Positions 1-7,331 are shown, counted from the first letter of the stretch. The stretch is DNA of 27,893 nucleotides from Bacteroidaceae bacterium (GCA_017628775.1 JAGBYN010000035.1:1-27893); one strand, 5' to 3'. The notes: generated by a model not told the origin, from the letters alone. Translations and numbers: made by a program.

Positions 1-44
1 CTACCCCCTCAAAGTAGCGCGGCTACCAATTCCGCCACCTCTCC
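1..44 (-). tRNA. tRNA-Leu (anticodon GAG), truncated by the window edge
   Basis: Read on the minus strand, the 5' acceptor strand GGAGAGG is followed by the leucine-type D arm TGGCGGAATTGG. The anticodon stem CTACT/GGTAG encloses the loop TTGAGGG, which gives anticodon GAG. The variable arm, T arm and 3' end lie outside the window. It is the last of three tRNAs reading leftward from one promoter. Confidence 0.9.
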
Positions 45-63
45 ATTTTTTTTCTATTTCCCT

Positions 64-147
64 TGGTGCCCAGAACAGGACTCGAACCTGCACGTCGTTA
101 AACACTCGCACCTGAAACGAGCGCGTCTACCATTCCGCCACCTGGGC
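64..147 (-). tRNA. tRNA-Leu (anticodon CAG)
   Basis: Acceptor GCCCAGG pairs with TCTGGGC. The anticodon stem CTCGT/GCGAG carries loop TTCAGGT, so the anticodon is CAG. A long variable arm, as expected for leucine, and the T loop GTTCGAGTC are both present. The 3' CCA is encoded (64-66). The gene lies 7 bp downstream of tRNA-Gly and 19 bp upstream of the second Leu tRNA. Confidence 0.96.
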
Positions 148-154
148 TAATGAG

Positions 155-227
155 AGCGGAAAACGAGGCTCGAACTCGCGACCCCAACCTTGGCAAGGTT
201 GTGCTCTACCAACTGAGCTATTTCCGC
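155..227 (-). tRNA. tRNA-Gly (anticodon GCC)
   Basis: The minus strand reads acceptor GCGGAAA, D arm TAGCTCAGTTGGTAGAGC, and anticodon stem CAACC/GGTTG with loop TTGCCAA (anticodon GCC). The T arm is followed by TTTCCGC and discriminator U. The next three bases are CTC, so CCA is not encoded here, unlike the neighbouring Leu-CAG gene. It is the first gene of the tRNA operon. Confidence 0.96.
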
Positions 228-247
228 ATCTTTTTGTTTTGCGAGTG

Positions 248-278
248 CAAAGGTACATTATTTTTTCGAACATGCAAA
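248..278 (-). promoter_or_regulatory. Promoter of the Gly-Leu-Leu tRNA operon
   Basis: On the minus strand, TTTG (275-278) is followed after exactly 19 bp by TACCTTTG (248-255). This matches the Bacteroidota housekeeping sigma-factor consensus in sequence and spacing. It lies about 20 bp upstream of tRNA-Gly. Confidence 0.85.
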
Positions 279-451
279 TATATTTTGAAAAATATTTAGT
301 GGTCGTTTCAAAAAAATATGGCAAACCTGGACGTGTGTTGCAAAATGATAAGTTGAGTTGATTTTATGTCATGGATTTAATGTTATATAATTATTTATTG
401 TGTGTTGTGAACTTTTTGCCTCAAAAATTAAACCATGAATTATTTTTTGCC

Positions 452-459
452 TACCTTTG
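452..459 (+). promoter_or_regulatory. Probable gdhA -7 promoter element
   Basis: TACCTTTG matches TAnnTTTG exactly and lies 108 bp upstream of the gdhA ATG. No TTTG is present at the expected 19-21 bp upstream; the nearest, at 415-418, is 33 bp away. The -33 element is therefore weak or an activator may be needed. Confidence 0.6.
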
Positions 460-567
460 TATGAGCAAACGTAATCTCCGTTTTACAAAAATCTAATAAC
501 CAATCTGTTGTTGTGCTATTGAATTGATTCTATTTGATGCTCAACAATCAACTAACCTAAAAATACT

Positions 568-1902
568 ATGAAGACGGAACTCATTATGAACCAGTTGGCT
601 GCAAAGCATCCTGGTGAACTTGAATTTCTACAAGCTGTTCGTGAAGTTCTTTTATCAATTGAAGATGTTTATAATGAACATCCAGAATTTGAGAAAGCTA
701 AGATTATTGAGCGCTTAGTTGAACCCGACAGGGTGCTCACCTTTAGAGTGCCTTGGACGGACGATAAAGGTGAAGTTCATGTGAATATAGGTTATCGTGT
801 GCAATTCAACAATGCCATTGGTCCTTATAAAGGGGGTATACGATTTCACCCTTCTGTGAATTTGAGTATTTTGAAATTCTTGGGCTTTGAACAGACATTT
901 AAAAATGCCTTGACAACTCTGCCAATGGGTGGCGCAAAGGGTGGTTCGGATTTTGCTCCTCGTGGTAAAAGCGATGCTGAAATCATGCGCTTCTGCCAAT
1001 CGTTTATGTTGGAACTTTGGCGCAATGTAGGTCCTGATCAAGACGTTCCTGCGGGCGATATTGGAGTAGGCGGACGCGAGGTGGGCTATTTGTTTGGTAT
1101 GTACAAGAAATTAGCACGCGAGCATACAGGTACGTTTACAGGAAAGGGTATGGAGTTTGGCGGTTCTAACTTACGCCCAGAGGCCACAGGTTTTGGCGCT
1201 TTGTATTTTGTAGAACAAATGTGTGCCGACTATGGTGTGGATATCAAGGGTAAAACTGTAGGTATTTCTGGCTTTGGAAATGTGGCGTGGGGAGCAGCTA
1301 AAAAGGCTGACGAACTGGGTGCAAAGGTGGTGACGCTTTCTGGACCTGATGGTTATGTTTATGACCCAACGGGTGTGACAGGCGAAAAGATTGATTATAT
1401 GCTTGACTTACGTCTTTCAGGCGAAGATATTGTGGCGCCCTATGCCGAACGATATCCCGAAGCTACGTTCTTTGCTGGTAAGAAACCTTGGGAACAAAAG
1501 GTTGATATCGCCTTGCCATGTGCAACACAGAATGAACTGAATGAAGTCGATGCAAAGATGTTGGTTGATAATGGGGTGATGATTGTGGCAGAAGTGAGCA
1601 ATATGGGATGTACGGCAGAGGCTGTAGATTATTTCGTTGAGCACAAAACGCCTTTTGCGCCAGGTAAGGCAGTCAATGCAGGCGGCGTTGCTACGTCTGG
1701 TTTGGAAATGTCGCAAAATGCGATGCATTTGAATTGGTCGAATGAAGAGGTTGATGAAAAGTTGCATGCGATTATGAAGAATATTCACGATCAATGTGTG
1801 CGTTTCGGACGAACGGATGGCTACATTAACTTTGTCAAAGGCGCTAATATTGCAGGTTTTATGAAGGTGGCACGAGCTATGCTTCAGCAAGGATTAATTT
1901 AA
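568..1902 (+). CDS. gdhA: NADP-type glutamate dehydrogenase
   Basis: The enzyme catalyses reversible reductive amination of 2-oxoglutarate to glutamate, the main ammonium-assimilation step in many Bacteroidales. It is 444 residues long, as expected for the hexameric class, and acts in the cytoplasm. The substrate-binding segment is GPYKGGIRFHPSVN (about 85-98). PMGGAKGG carries the catalytic lysine K124, and PAGDIGVGGRE carries the catalytic aspartate D164. A Rossmann nucleotide-binding motif, GISGFGNVA, lies at about 232-240. The start at 568 fits the family N-terminus. The gene stands alone behind its own promoter, and an interspersed repeat begins right after its stop codon. Coenzyme preference for NADP(H) is inferred from overall similarity and is less certain than the enzyme identity. 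Confidence 0.97.
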   Translation: MKTELIMNQLAAKHPGELEFLQAVREVLLSIEDVYNEHPEFEKAKIIERLVEPDRVLTFRVPWTDDKGEVHVNIGYRVQFNNAIGPYKGGIRFHPSVNLSILKFLGFEQTFKNALTTLPMGGAKGGSDFAPRGKSDAEIMRFCQSFMLELWRNVGPDQDVPAGDIGVGGREVGYLFGMYKKLAREHTGTFTGKGMEFGGSNLRPEATGFGALYFVEQMCADYGVDIKGKTVGISGFGNVAWGAAKKADELGAKVVTLSGPDGYVYDPTGVTGEKIDYMLDLRLSGEDIVAPYAERYPEATFFAGKKPWEQKVDIALPCATQNELNEVDAKMLVDNGVMIVAEVSNMGCTAEAVDYFVEHKTPFAPGKAVNAGGVATSGLEMSQNAMHLNWSNEEVDEKLHAIMKNIHDQCVRFGRTDGYINFVKGANIAGFMKVARAMLQQGLI

Positions 1903-1932
1903 GGTAGGCCCTATAAATTAGTTGTTTATTTT
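1903..1932. repeat. Partial copy of an interspersed intergenic repeat
   Basis: GGTAGGCCCTATAAATTAG followed by TTGTTTATTTT starts at the base after the gdhA stop. It closely matches the left arm of the element upstream of dnaX (11015-11044). Only the left part is present: the inner GGTTGATTCCGA block found in the other two copies is missing. Confidence 0.6.
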
Positions 1933-1945
1933 AAAATCATGAATG

Positions 1946-2036
1946 ATGAGGTTGTTTGGTAGAAGGGCTTTAGGCTATATCTGTGTGCAAGGCCTTTAAT
2001 ACCTTACAACCTCATTGTGTGATGTTTGTTTTTTTA
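1946..2036 (+). terminator. Probable gdhA terminator (long imperfect hairpin)
   Basis: The arms ATGAGGTTGT (1946-1955) and ACAACCTCAT (2006-2015) are perfectly complementary. Inside them GGTA (1958-1961) can pair with TACC (2000-2003), and AAGGGC with GGCCTT. A T tract follows at 2029-2036, about 13 nt after the stem. That is further than in a textbook terminator, so attenuation of the next gene is also possible. Confidence 0.5.
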
Positions 2037-2058
2037 CCTTCTCTTGACTAGGAATCTT

Positions 2059-3087
2059 ATGAAAATAGGTGTTCTAACACTTCCTTTTAATATTAACTAT
2101 GGTGGCATTTTACAATGTTATGCGCTGTGCACCTATTTGAAAAAACAGGGGCATGAACCTGTTGTGCTTCAGAGAGAAGCGATTAGTGCGCTGAAGTTAT
2201 GGGTGAAAACTGCGCTGTGTAAAGTGGGACTGTTCAAATATATAGACGCAACCTATGGCGTGGGAGAACTGATTCGTCCTTTTGTGAAGGCGCACTTGAA
2301 TTGCACGCCAGTGGTGAATGCAACATGGAAATTAGAACGTTTGTGCAAACAGCATGCTTTAGATGCTGTATTGGTGGGGAGTGATCAAGTGTGGCGTCGG
2401 GAATTTGCGTTAAAGTTTGGGTATGATAACTTCTTGGATTTTGTGCCTTCAGAGATGCCAAAAGTGAGTTATGCTGCGTCGTTTGGTTTGAGTGATTGGG
2501 GGTATACACCTTCTGAAACGGAGCGTATTAAAAAATTGTTGGCTGAGTTTAAGGGCGTTTCCGTTCGGGAAGAAGAGGGCGTGGCGTTGTGTTCTGAATA
2601 TCTTGGTATTGAGGCGCAATGGCATATCGATCCAACGTTGTTGCTCGAAGCAAAGGATTATGAACGTGTGTCTTCGCCTCGGTTGATAGCTGAAAAATAT
2701 GTGTTTGTGTATTGGCTTGGTGATGAGGGTGTTATTGCACCGGTGTTGAAAAAGTATGAGAAAGAGGGCGTGCGTGTATGTCAAATAAACTTGCGCTCAA
2801 ATGTTTGTTTGCCTTCTGTGGGTGATTGGTTGTCGTATATTAAATATGCGGACATGGTTGTGACCGATTCATTTCACGGCATTGTTTTCTCAATGATCTT
2901 TAATACGCCATTTCACGTTTTTTGTAATCAAGCAGGTGGCTTTGGAAGAATACACTCGTTGTTTAAGGCTTTGCAAATACAGCATAAAATAAGTGATGGC
3001 GAAGCCGCCGTAGATTACTCAGCGCTGAATAATCGGATTAAGGTTTTGCAAGCAGAAGCATGTGATTATTTGAAGTCTGTTTTGTGA
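2059..3087 (+). CDS. Polysaccharide pyruvyl transferase family protein (PF04230)
   Basis: PF04230 enzymes transfer pyruvate from phosphoenolpyruvate to a sugar hydroxyl, forming ketal groups on exopolysaccharides or cell-wall glycans. The 342-residue product shows the family landmarks. The N-terminal segment is MKIGVLTLPFNINYGGILQ, GSDQVWRR lies at about 107-114, and SYAASFG follows. SVREEEG, DPTLLL and the C-terminal DSFHGI at about 270-275 complete the set. I chose ATG 2059 because AGGA lies 5 nt upstream and the family consensus begins there; an in-frame upstream ATG at 2026 would add 11 unconserved residues. No glycosyltransferase or capsule gene is adjacent, so its acceptor glycan cannot be inferred from context. 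The substrate is unknown. Confidence 0.88.
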   Translation: MKIGVLTLPFNINYGGILQCYALCTYLKKQGHEPVVLQREAISALKLWVKTALCKVGLFKYIDATYGVGELIRPFVKAHLNCTPVVNATWKLERLCKQHALDAVLVGSDQVWRREFALKFGYDNFLDFVPSEMPKVSYAASFGLSDWGYTPSETERIKKLLAEFKGVSVREEEGVALCSEYLGIEAQWHIDPTLLLEAKDYERVSSPRLIAEKYVFVYWLGDEGVIAPVLKKYEKEGVRVCQINLRSNVCLPSVGDWLSYIKYADMVVTDSFHGIVFSMIFNTPFHVFCNQAGGFGRIHSLFKALQIQHKISDGEAAVDYSALNNRIKVLQAEACDYLKSVL

Positions 3088-3236
3088 TTTCCCTGGGGGA
3101 GTTTTGAAGATGGATATCAACTGCTTTTGATGGCAGTTGAGAATGAAATGTGTGGTTTTGGGGTGTAAATAAGCCTGATTTTTAAGGTGTGACTTAAAAA
3201 AAAAGAAAACACGACGTGTCTTTCCTAAAAAAATAG

Positions 3237-3244
3237 TAAATTTG
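3237..3244 (+). promoter_or_regulatory. Probable -7 element for the nif3-like gene
   Basis: TAAATTTG matches TAnnTTTG and lies 133 bp upstream of the start codon. A small palindrome, ACACG-A-CGTGT (3209-3219), sits where the -33 region would be and could be an operator. No TTTG is found at the correct spacing. Confidence 0.5.
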
Positions 3245-3377
3245 CGTCCTAATTTAACAAGTTGGCTTAGTGACAGCTGATAAGGAATTGGTTTAGAGCG
3301 TATCTTTTTGGTTTGCTTCTTGCTCGTTTCGGCTTACTTGTTTGCTTTAGGCCCCATATAAATAAAGAGTTTTCCTT

Positions 3378-4157
3378 ATGAAGATAAAGGAAGTTATTGA
3401 AACCCTTGAACGGTTTGCACCTCTGCCGCTACAAGAAAGCTATGATAATGCTGGCTTGCAGATTGGATTAACAGAAGCAGACGCCTCAGGGGTATTGTTG
3501 TGTCTTGACGTTACGGAGGAAGTTATTGCCGAAGCTGTTGAGAAGAATTGTAATTTGATTGTAGCGCACCATCCTTTGCTCTTCAGAGGGTTAAAGTGCA
3601 TTGCAGATCGTAGTATGATAGAGCGTTGTGTGAGGCAAGCTATTCTTCAAGGCATTGCGATTTATGCTGCGCATACCAATCTGGACAATGCGATAGGTGG
3701 GGTTAACTTTGAAATAGCCAATCGTTTGGGGCTGACACAAGTTCGTGTGTTGGAACCTTTGTCGCAAGGTGAAGGTGGAAGTGGGGTGATAGGTGTGTTG
3801 CCACAAGAAGAAACCTCAATGGATTTCCTGAGGCGTGTGAAGCAGATTTTTAATATAGACTGCTTGCAACACAATGCGCCTCTCCATAGAAAAGTGCAGA
3901 AGGTGGCACTTTGTGGTGGTTCTGGGGATTTCCTGCTTGATAAGGCAATCCAAGAAGGTGCAGATGTGTTCCTTACGGGAGAAATGGGGTATCATCATTT
4001 CTTTGGTTATGATCAACAAATCTTAATAGGCGTTTTGGGGCATTATCAAAGTGAACAATACACGATGGATCTTTTGGCGCGAATTTTACAACAAGCTAAT
4101 CCTTCGCTACGTATAGAAAAAACATCAGTTAATACTAATCCGATACATTACTTGTAG
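3378..4157 (+). CDS. Nif3-like dinuclear metal centre protein (YbgI/YqfO family)
   Basis: This family forms toroidal hexamers with a two-metal site. Its exact reaction is unsettled, and it is often annotated as GTP cyclohydrolase 1 type 2 homologue. The 259-residue length is close to E. coli YbgI (247 residues) and leaves no room for the PII-like insertion of the long forms. Metal-ligand motifs are visible: AHHPLLFRG in the N-terminal half, AHTNLDNA, and GHYQSEQY near the C-terminus. The ATG at 3378 begins the conserved MKIKEVIETLERFAPLPLQE segment. The zinc-ribbon gene lies 76 bp downstream on the same strand. This pairing recurs in Bacteroidota, as I recall, and suggests co-transcription. 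Confidence 0.92.
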   Translation: MKIKEVIETLERFAPLPLQESYDNAGLQIGLTEADASGVLLCLDVTEEVIAEAVEKNCNLIVAHHPLLFRGLKCIADRSMIERCVRQAILQGIAIYAAHTNLDNAIGGVNFEIANRLGLTQVRVLEPLSQGEGGSGVIGVLPQEETSMDFLRRVKQIFNIDCLQHNAPLHRKVQKVALCGGSGDFLLDKAIQEGADVFLTGEMGYHHFFGYDQQILIGVLGHYQSEQYTMDLLARILQQANPSLRIEKTSVNTNPIHYL

Positions 4158-4233
4158 TGGAAAAGCGATGAAACATTGTTTTTTTGAGGAATAATTGATT
4201 TTTAACAATAACCATTATAAAAGTCATTAAATT

Positions 4234-5052
4234 ATGGCAATTAAAAAAGAAGCAGCGGACATTACCGTTGAACAAAAGCTTAAAAACCTTTATCAACTTC
4301 AAACATTACTTTCTGAAAGTGATAAATTGAAGGCACTTCGCGGTGAACTTCCTTTGGAGGTTGAAGATTTGGATGCAGAAATTGAAGGTCTGACACACCG
4401 TTTGGAGAAGTATAACAATGAAATTGAAGCGCATAAGGCTGAAATTGCAGAGAAGAATGTTCTGATCGAAGAAGCAAGAGCAGCTATGAAGCGCTACGAA
4501 GAGCAACAAAATAATGTAAGCAATAACAGAGAGTATGATATCCTAACAAAGGAAATTGAATTCCAAAGTTTGGAAATCATGTTGCTTGAAAAGAGAATCT
4601 CTGAAAGTCAGCGACAGATTGATGTGAAGCAAAAGGAAATGACTCAATGTGCTGAAACACTTCGCAATCGTCGTGATGATTTAGATATCAAAAAGTCTGA
4701 GCTTGACGAAATTATTTCTGAAACTAAGGCTGAGGAAGAAAAGATTCGTGAAAAGGCAAAGAACTTGGAAATTGCCATTGAACCAAGATTGTTGACATCT
4801 TTCAAACGTATTCGTAAGAATAGCCGTAATGGTTTGGGCGTAGTCTATGTACAGCGTGATGCTTGTGGTGGTTGTTTCAATAAGATTCCCCCTCAGCGTC
4901 AATTAGATATTCGTATGCGTAAAAAAATCATCGTTTGCGAATATTGTGGTCGTATTATGATTGACCCAGAATTGGCTGGTGTGAAGTTGGATCGTCCAAA
5001 TACAGAAGAAAAACCAAAACGCCGTACACGTAAGAAAAAAGAAGAAGCTTAA
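4234..5052 (+). CDS. Coiled-coil C4-type zinc-ribbon protein (COG1579)
   Basis: The 272-residue protein is almost entirely a long charged coiled coil (about 10-180) capped by a C-terminal zinc ribbon. CGGC (C211, C214) and CEYC (C235, C238) supply the four ligands. The last 20 residues form a basic tail (KPKRRTRKKK), which suggests nucleic-acid contact. COG1579 proteins are thought to bind nucleic acids, but no biochemical role is established. It follows the nif3-like gene and ends at a strong intrinsic terminator, so the two genes probably form a transcription unit. No frameshift or truncation is seen. Confidence 0.92.
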   Translation: MAIKKEAADITVEQKLKNLYQLQTLLSESDKLKALRGELPLEVEDLDAEIEGLTHRLEKYNNEIEAHKAEIAEKNVLIEEARAAMKRYEEQQNNVSNNREYDILTKEIEFQSLEIMLLEKRISESQRQIDVKQKEMTQCAETLRNRRDDLDIKKSELDEIISETKAEEEKIREKAKNLEIAIEPRLLTSFKRIRKNSRNGLGVVYVQRDACGGCFNKIPPQRQLDIRMRKKIIVCEYCGRIMIDPELAGVKLDRPNTEEKPKRRTRKKKEEA

Positions 5053-5063
5053 TTTATATATTG

Positions 5064-5113
5064 TAAGAGAGTGTGTTACAGGAATACATGTAGCACACTC
5101 TCTTATTTTTTTT
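5064..5113 (+). terminator. Strong intrinsic terminator of the nif3 / zinc-ribbon unit
   Basis: The 12-bp perfect stem TAAGAGAGTGTG (5064-5075) / CACACTCTCTTA (5094-5105) is followed directly by eight T residues. The 18-nt loop contains a further ACA/TGT pairing. Confidence 0.93.
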
Positions 5114-5121
5114 GTGGAATT

Positions 5122-5175
5122 CAAAAATAGTTTTGATTTTGTAATACAACAATCAAAAAAATAGTTCTAATTTTG
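5122..5175 (+). promoter_or_regulatory. umuDC promoter region with a duplicated 34-bp-period element
   Basis: Two copies of an AAAAATAGTTYTRATTTTG-like sequence occur at about 5122-5141 and 5154-5175, offset by 34 bp. The second copy contains a perfect -7 element, TAATTTTG (5168-5175); the first has TGATTTTG. The repeats could be tandem operators or two alternative promoters for the umuDC operon. No standard -33 TTTG is found at 19-21 bp. Confidence 0.55.
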
Positions 5176-5274
5176 CAAAGAGTTATGATATAGGGTAATA
5201 AGGTTGCTGTGCCGACATGTTTTTTTGCCCTTTTGGGGTGTGTAACTACTTATGCCTTGTTTTTATTTTTATTT

Positions 5275-5913
5275 ATGGATAATTCTTTGCAGATTAAGAA
5301 AAGGGGTGGGCGCCGTGTTGGTGCGGGACGCCCCAGTACGGAGAGTAAACTATATACTTTTCGGGCACCTAAGGCTATGGCTGAATATATTGATATGCAG
5401 GACAATAAAACGGAGTTTATCAAGGAATGTATTGTACACCACATGGGTAATAATATTGATGCAACTACATTTTCTTTGCCCTGGGGTACTGCTTATTCTA
5501 TGGCTCATGTTAAAGGAGGGTGTTTGCCTTTTTTTGATATAAGCGTTGTGGCGGGCTTTCCGATACCTCTTGACAATGATGAGCGTTCGCAAGATATAGA
5601 TTTACTTCGTATGCTTTGTCCTTACCCAGAATCGTGTTATTTGATAAGGGTGGAAGGGAATTCAATGATTGATGCAGGAATCTTTTCCGGAGATATCGTT
5701 ATTGTGGACAAAAGTAATAGGACTCCAAATGAATCCCAGGTTGCGGTGTGTGAATTTAATGGCGAATACACCTTAAAACGATTCGTAAAACGAAATGGCG
5801 AGGGATGGATGGTTCCTGCAAATCCTGATTATCCGGAAATTAAGGTTACGGAACACGATAGCTTTAGTATATGGGGTGTCGTGACTTATGTGATTCATAA
5901 ACCAAGAAATTAA
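5275..5913 (+). CDS. umuD: UmuD-like S24 peptidase with an N-terminal DNA-binding-like region
   Basis: UmuD proteins self-cleave after DNA damage and then partner UmuC as translesion polymerase V. Read from ATG 5275, the product has 212 residues. The Ala93-Gly94 bond in VVAGFPIP is the likely cleavage site, S130 in VEGNSMIDAG the nucleophile, and K168 in YTLKRF the general base. Spacings of 37 and 38 residues closely match E. coli UmuD. The first approximately 60 residues exceed a normal UmuD arm: basic GGRRVGAGRPS, then YTFRAPKAMAEYI and NKTEFIKECI, resembling a ribbon-helix-helix. An upstream GTG (5209) would add a hydrophobic stretch and is less likely. umuC follows after 6 bp. The LexA-like domain order raises the possibility of autorepression; this is inference. 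Confidence 0.92.
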   Translation: MDNSLQIKKRGGRRVGAGRPSTESKLYTFRAPKAMAEYIDMQDNKTEFIKECIVHHMGNNIDATTFSLPWGTAYSMAHVKGGCLPFFDISVVAGFPIPLDNDERSQDIDLLRMLCPYPESCYLIRVEGNSMIDAGIFSGDIVIVDKSNRTPNESQVAVCEFNGEYTLKRFVKRNGEGWMVPANPDYPEIKVTEHDSFSIWGVVTYVIHKPRN

Positions 5914-5919
5914 TAAGAC

Positions 5920-7185
5920 ATGTTTGCATTAGTGGACTGCAATAGTTTCTTTTGTTCAGTTGAGAAGGTTTTTCATCCTGGACTTTCTGGCCGCCCTGTT
6001 TGTGTGTTGTCTAACAATGACGGGTGTATTGTTGCATTAACACCTGAAGCCAAACAGTTGGGATTACGTCGAGGGGATCCTTTATTTAAAGTTAAGCATA
6101 TTGTTGGGAGAAATGGTGTTGTGGTTTTTTCAACCAATATGCCATTATATGCAGCTATGAGCGACCGGATAACATCTATTCTTAGAAAGACACTTCCCGT
6201 AGTGGAGAAATACAGTATAGATGAAAGTTTTTGTGATTTGAAGGGTATTGATTCTGGCAAGCAAGAGCAACTGATGCGTGATGTGGTTGAAAAAATACAG
6301 CGGTTTACAGATATTCCCGTGAGTGTCGGTATTGCTTCAACCAAAACTCTGGCCAAAGTGGCGAATAAGTTTGCCAAGAAATATAAAGGTTATCAAGGTG
6401 TGTGTGTGATTGACGATGAGCAAAAGCGACAACGAGCACTGGAGTTAACTTCGCTGGATGATGTATGGGGGGTGGGGCGACAAACGTTTGAAAAGTGTAA
6501 AACTTTGGGGCTTAAAACAGCTTGGGATTTTTCGGAAAAAAGCGAAATGTGGATAAGAAAATATTTTAATAAACCAACACTTCAAATTTGGTTAGAATTG
6601 AATGGGGTGGCTTGTATTGATACAACAGAAAAAACACAAAATAAATCCATAACAACCAGTAGAAGTTTTGGAAATATGGTGCAAGACTTACCCGCATTGA
6701 AAGCTTCAGTTGCAACATTTGCGGCAAGTTGTGCCAATAAATTGAGGGCGCAGCATGCGGTAGCAAAATCTGTTACGGTTTATTTATGCAGTAATCGGTT
6801 TCGTACAGACTTAGAACAATATATAGCCTCTGAAACTTTTAGGTTTATAACGCCAACGTCGGATACGCTGGAGATCACACAAGCAGCCTTGAGTCTGCTA
6901 AAAAAAATGTATCGACCAAATATCTTTTATAAAAAGACAGGCGTAATTGTAGGCGATGTTTCTGATGCTTCGGTGATAACAATGAATTTGTTTGATACAA
7001 TAAGTAACAGGCATGAAAGGCGTGATTTGATGAAGGTGCTTGATCAGGTGAATCAGCGTTTTGGCTTGAAAACCATTCGTTTGTCTGTTGAGGGCGAAGC
7101 AAAACAAAAGTGGCACGTTAAATGCGAAAATAAAAGTTTGAATTACTTAACCAATATCAATGAAATATTAACGATACGGATTTGA
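5920..7185 (+). CDS. umuC: Y-family translesion DNA polymerase V catalytic subunit
   Basis: UmuC inserts nucleotides opposite damaged bases when bound to cleaved UmuD. The 421-residue protein begins with the Y-family motif FALVDCNSFFCSVE, where D6 is a metal ligand. YSIDESF supplies D101 and E102, the other catalytic acidic residues. Finger motifs SNNDGCIVALTPEAK (31-45) and STNMPLYAAMSDR (71-83) are intact. The SVGIASTKTLAKVANKFAKK segment and a little-finger domain follow. The C-terminus WHVKCENKSLNYLTNINEIL fits the DUF4113-type tail of UmuC. It starts 6 bp after umuD and is surely co-transcribed with it. The gene looks intact and functional. Confidence 0.96.
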   Translation: MFALVDCNSFFCSVEKVFHPGLSGRPVCVLSNNDGCIVALTPEAKQLGLRRGDPLFKVKHIVGRNGVVVFSTNMPLYAAMSDRITSILRKTLPVVEKYSIDESFCDLKGIDSGKQEQLMRDVVEKIQRFTDIPVSVGIASTKTLAKVANKFAKKYKGYQGVCVIDDEQKRQRALELTSLDDVWGVGRQTFEKCKTLGLKTAWDFSEKSEMWIRKYFNKPTLQIWLELNGVACIDTTEKTQNKSITTSRSFGNMVQDLPALKASVATFAASCANKLRAQHAVAKSVTVYLCSNRFRTDLEQYIASETFRFITPTSDTLEITQAALSLLKKMYRPNIFYKKTGVIVGDVSDASVITMNLFDTISNRHERRDLMKVLDQVNQRFGLKTIRLSVEGEAKQKWHVKCENKSLNYLTNINEILTIRI

Positions 7186-7217
7186 TGATAAGGGATAAGA
7201 AAAAAATGACCTATACG

Positions 7218-7325
7218 CCAAAAATTAACGGTAGTCGAAAATTGACTACCGTTAACCAACACAAAAACTAAACTAGACTTAACTAAACTATTAAAAAATA
7301 GAGTAATTGAATTGTCTCCCGACAA
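7218..7325 (-). ncRNA. Candidate small RNA between umuC and aroC
   Basis: On the minus strand a full promoter (7332-7367) sits about 7 nt before a possible start near 7325. A 12-bp terminator hairpin with TTTTT ends near 7218, giving about 108 nt. The transcript would open with TTGTC-GGGA-GACAA (7312-7325), a stem with a GNRA-type tetraloop. A second short stem, CTATT/AATAG (7288-7301), follows. Next comes a linker with the decamer TAGTTTAGTT twice (7281-7290 and 7266-7275), then the terminator. The only ORF through it needs a TTG start at 7334, upstream of the likely RNA start, and runs past the terminator. No known RNA family was recognised. It would lie opposite the umuC 3' untranslated region. 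Confidence 0.6.
7225..7255 (-). terminator. Intrinsic terminator of the candidate sRNA (and of aroC read-through)
   Basis: The perfect 12-bp stem TTAACGGTAGTC (7225-7236) / GACTACCGTTAA (7244-7255) has a 7-nt loop. On the minus strand it is followed by TTTTTGG. On the plus strand no U tract follows, so its main direction is leftward. Confidence 0.8.
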
Positions 7326-7331
7326 CGAGAA

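Larger units (their letters stand above)
228..567. other. Divergent intergenic region between the tRNA operon and gdhA
   Basis: This 340-bp AT-rich stretch has no credible gene. It holds the leftward tRNA promoter (248-278) and the rightward gdhA -7 element (452-459). The likely gdhA leader of about 100 nt contains an imperfect inverted repeat, TTGTTGTGC (508-516) with GCTCAACAA (539-547), just ahead of the start codon. No known riboswitch fold was recognised. Confidence 0.6.

Noticed and set aside
1417..1890. A 157-codon minus-strand ORF within gdhA
   Set aside because: It is a shadow of the strongly conserved gdhA frame, without its own promoter or recognisable protein features.
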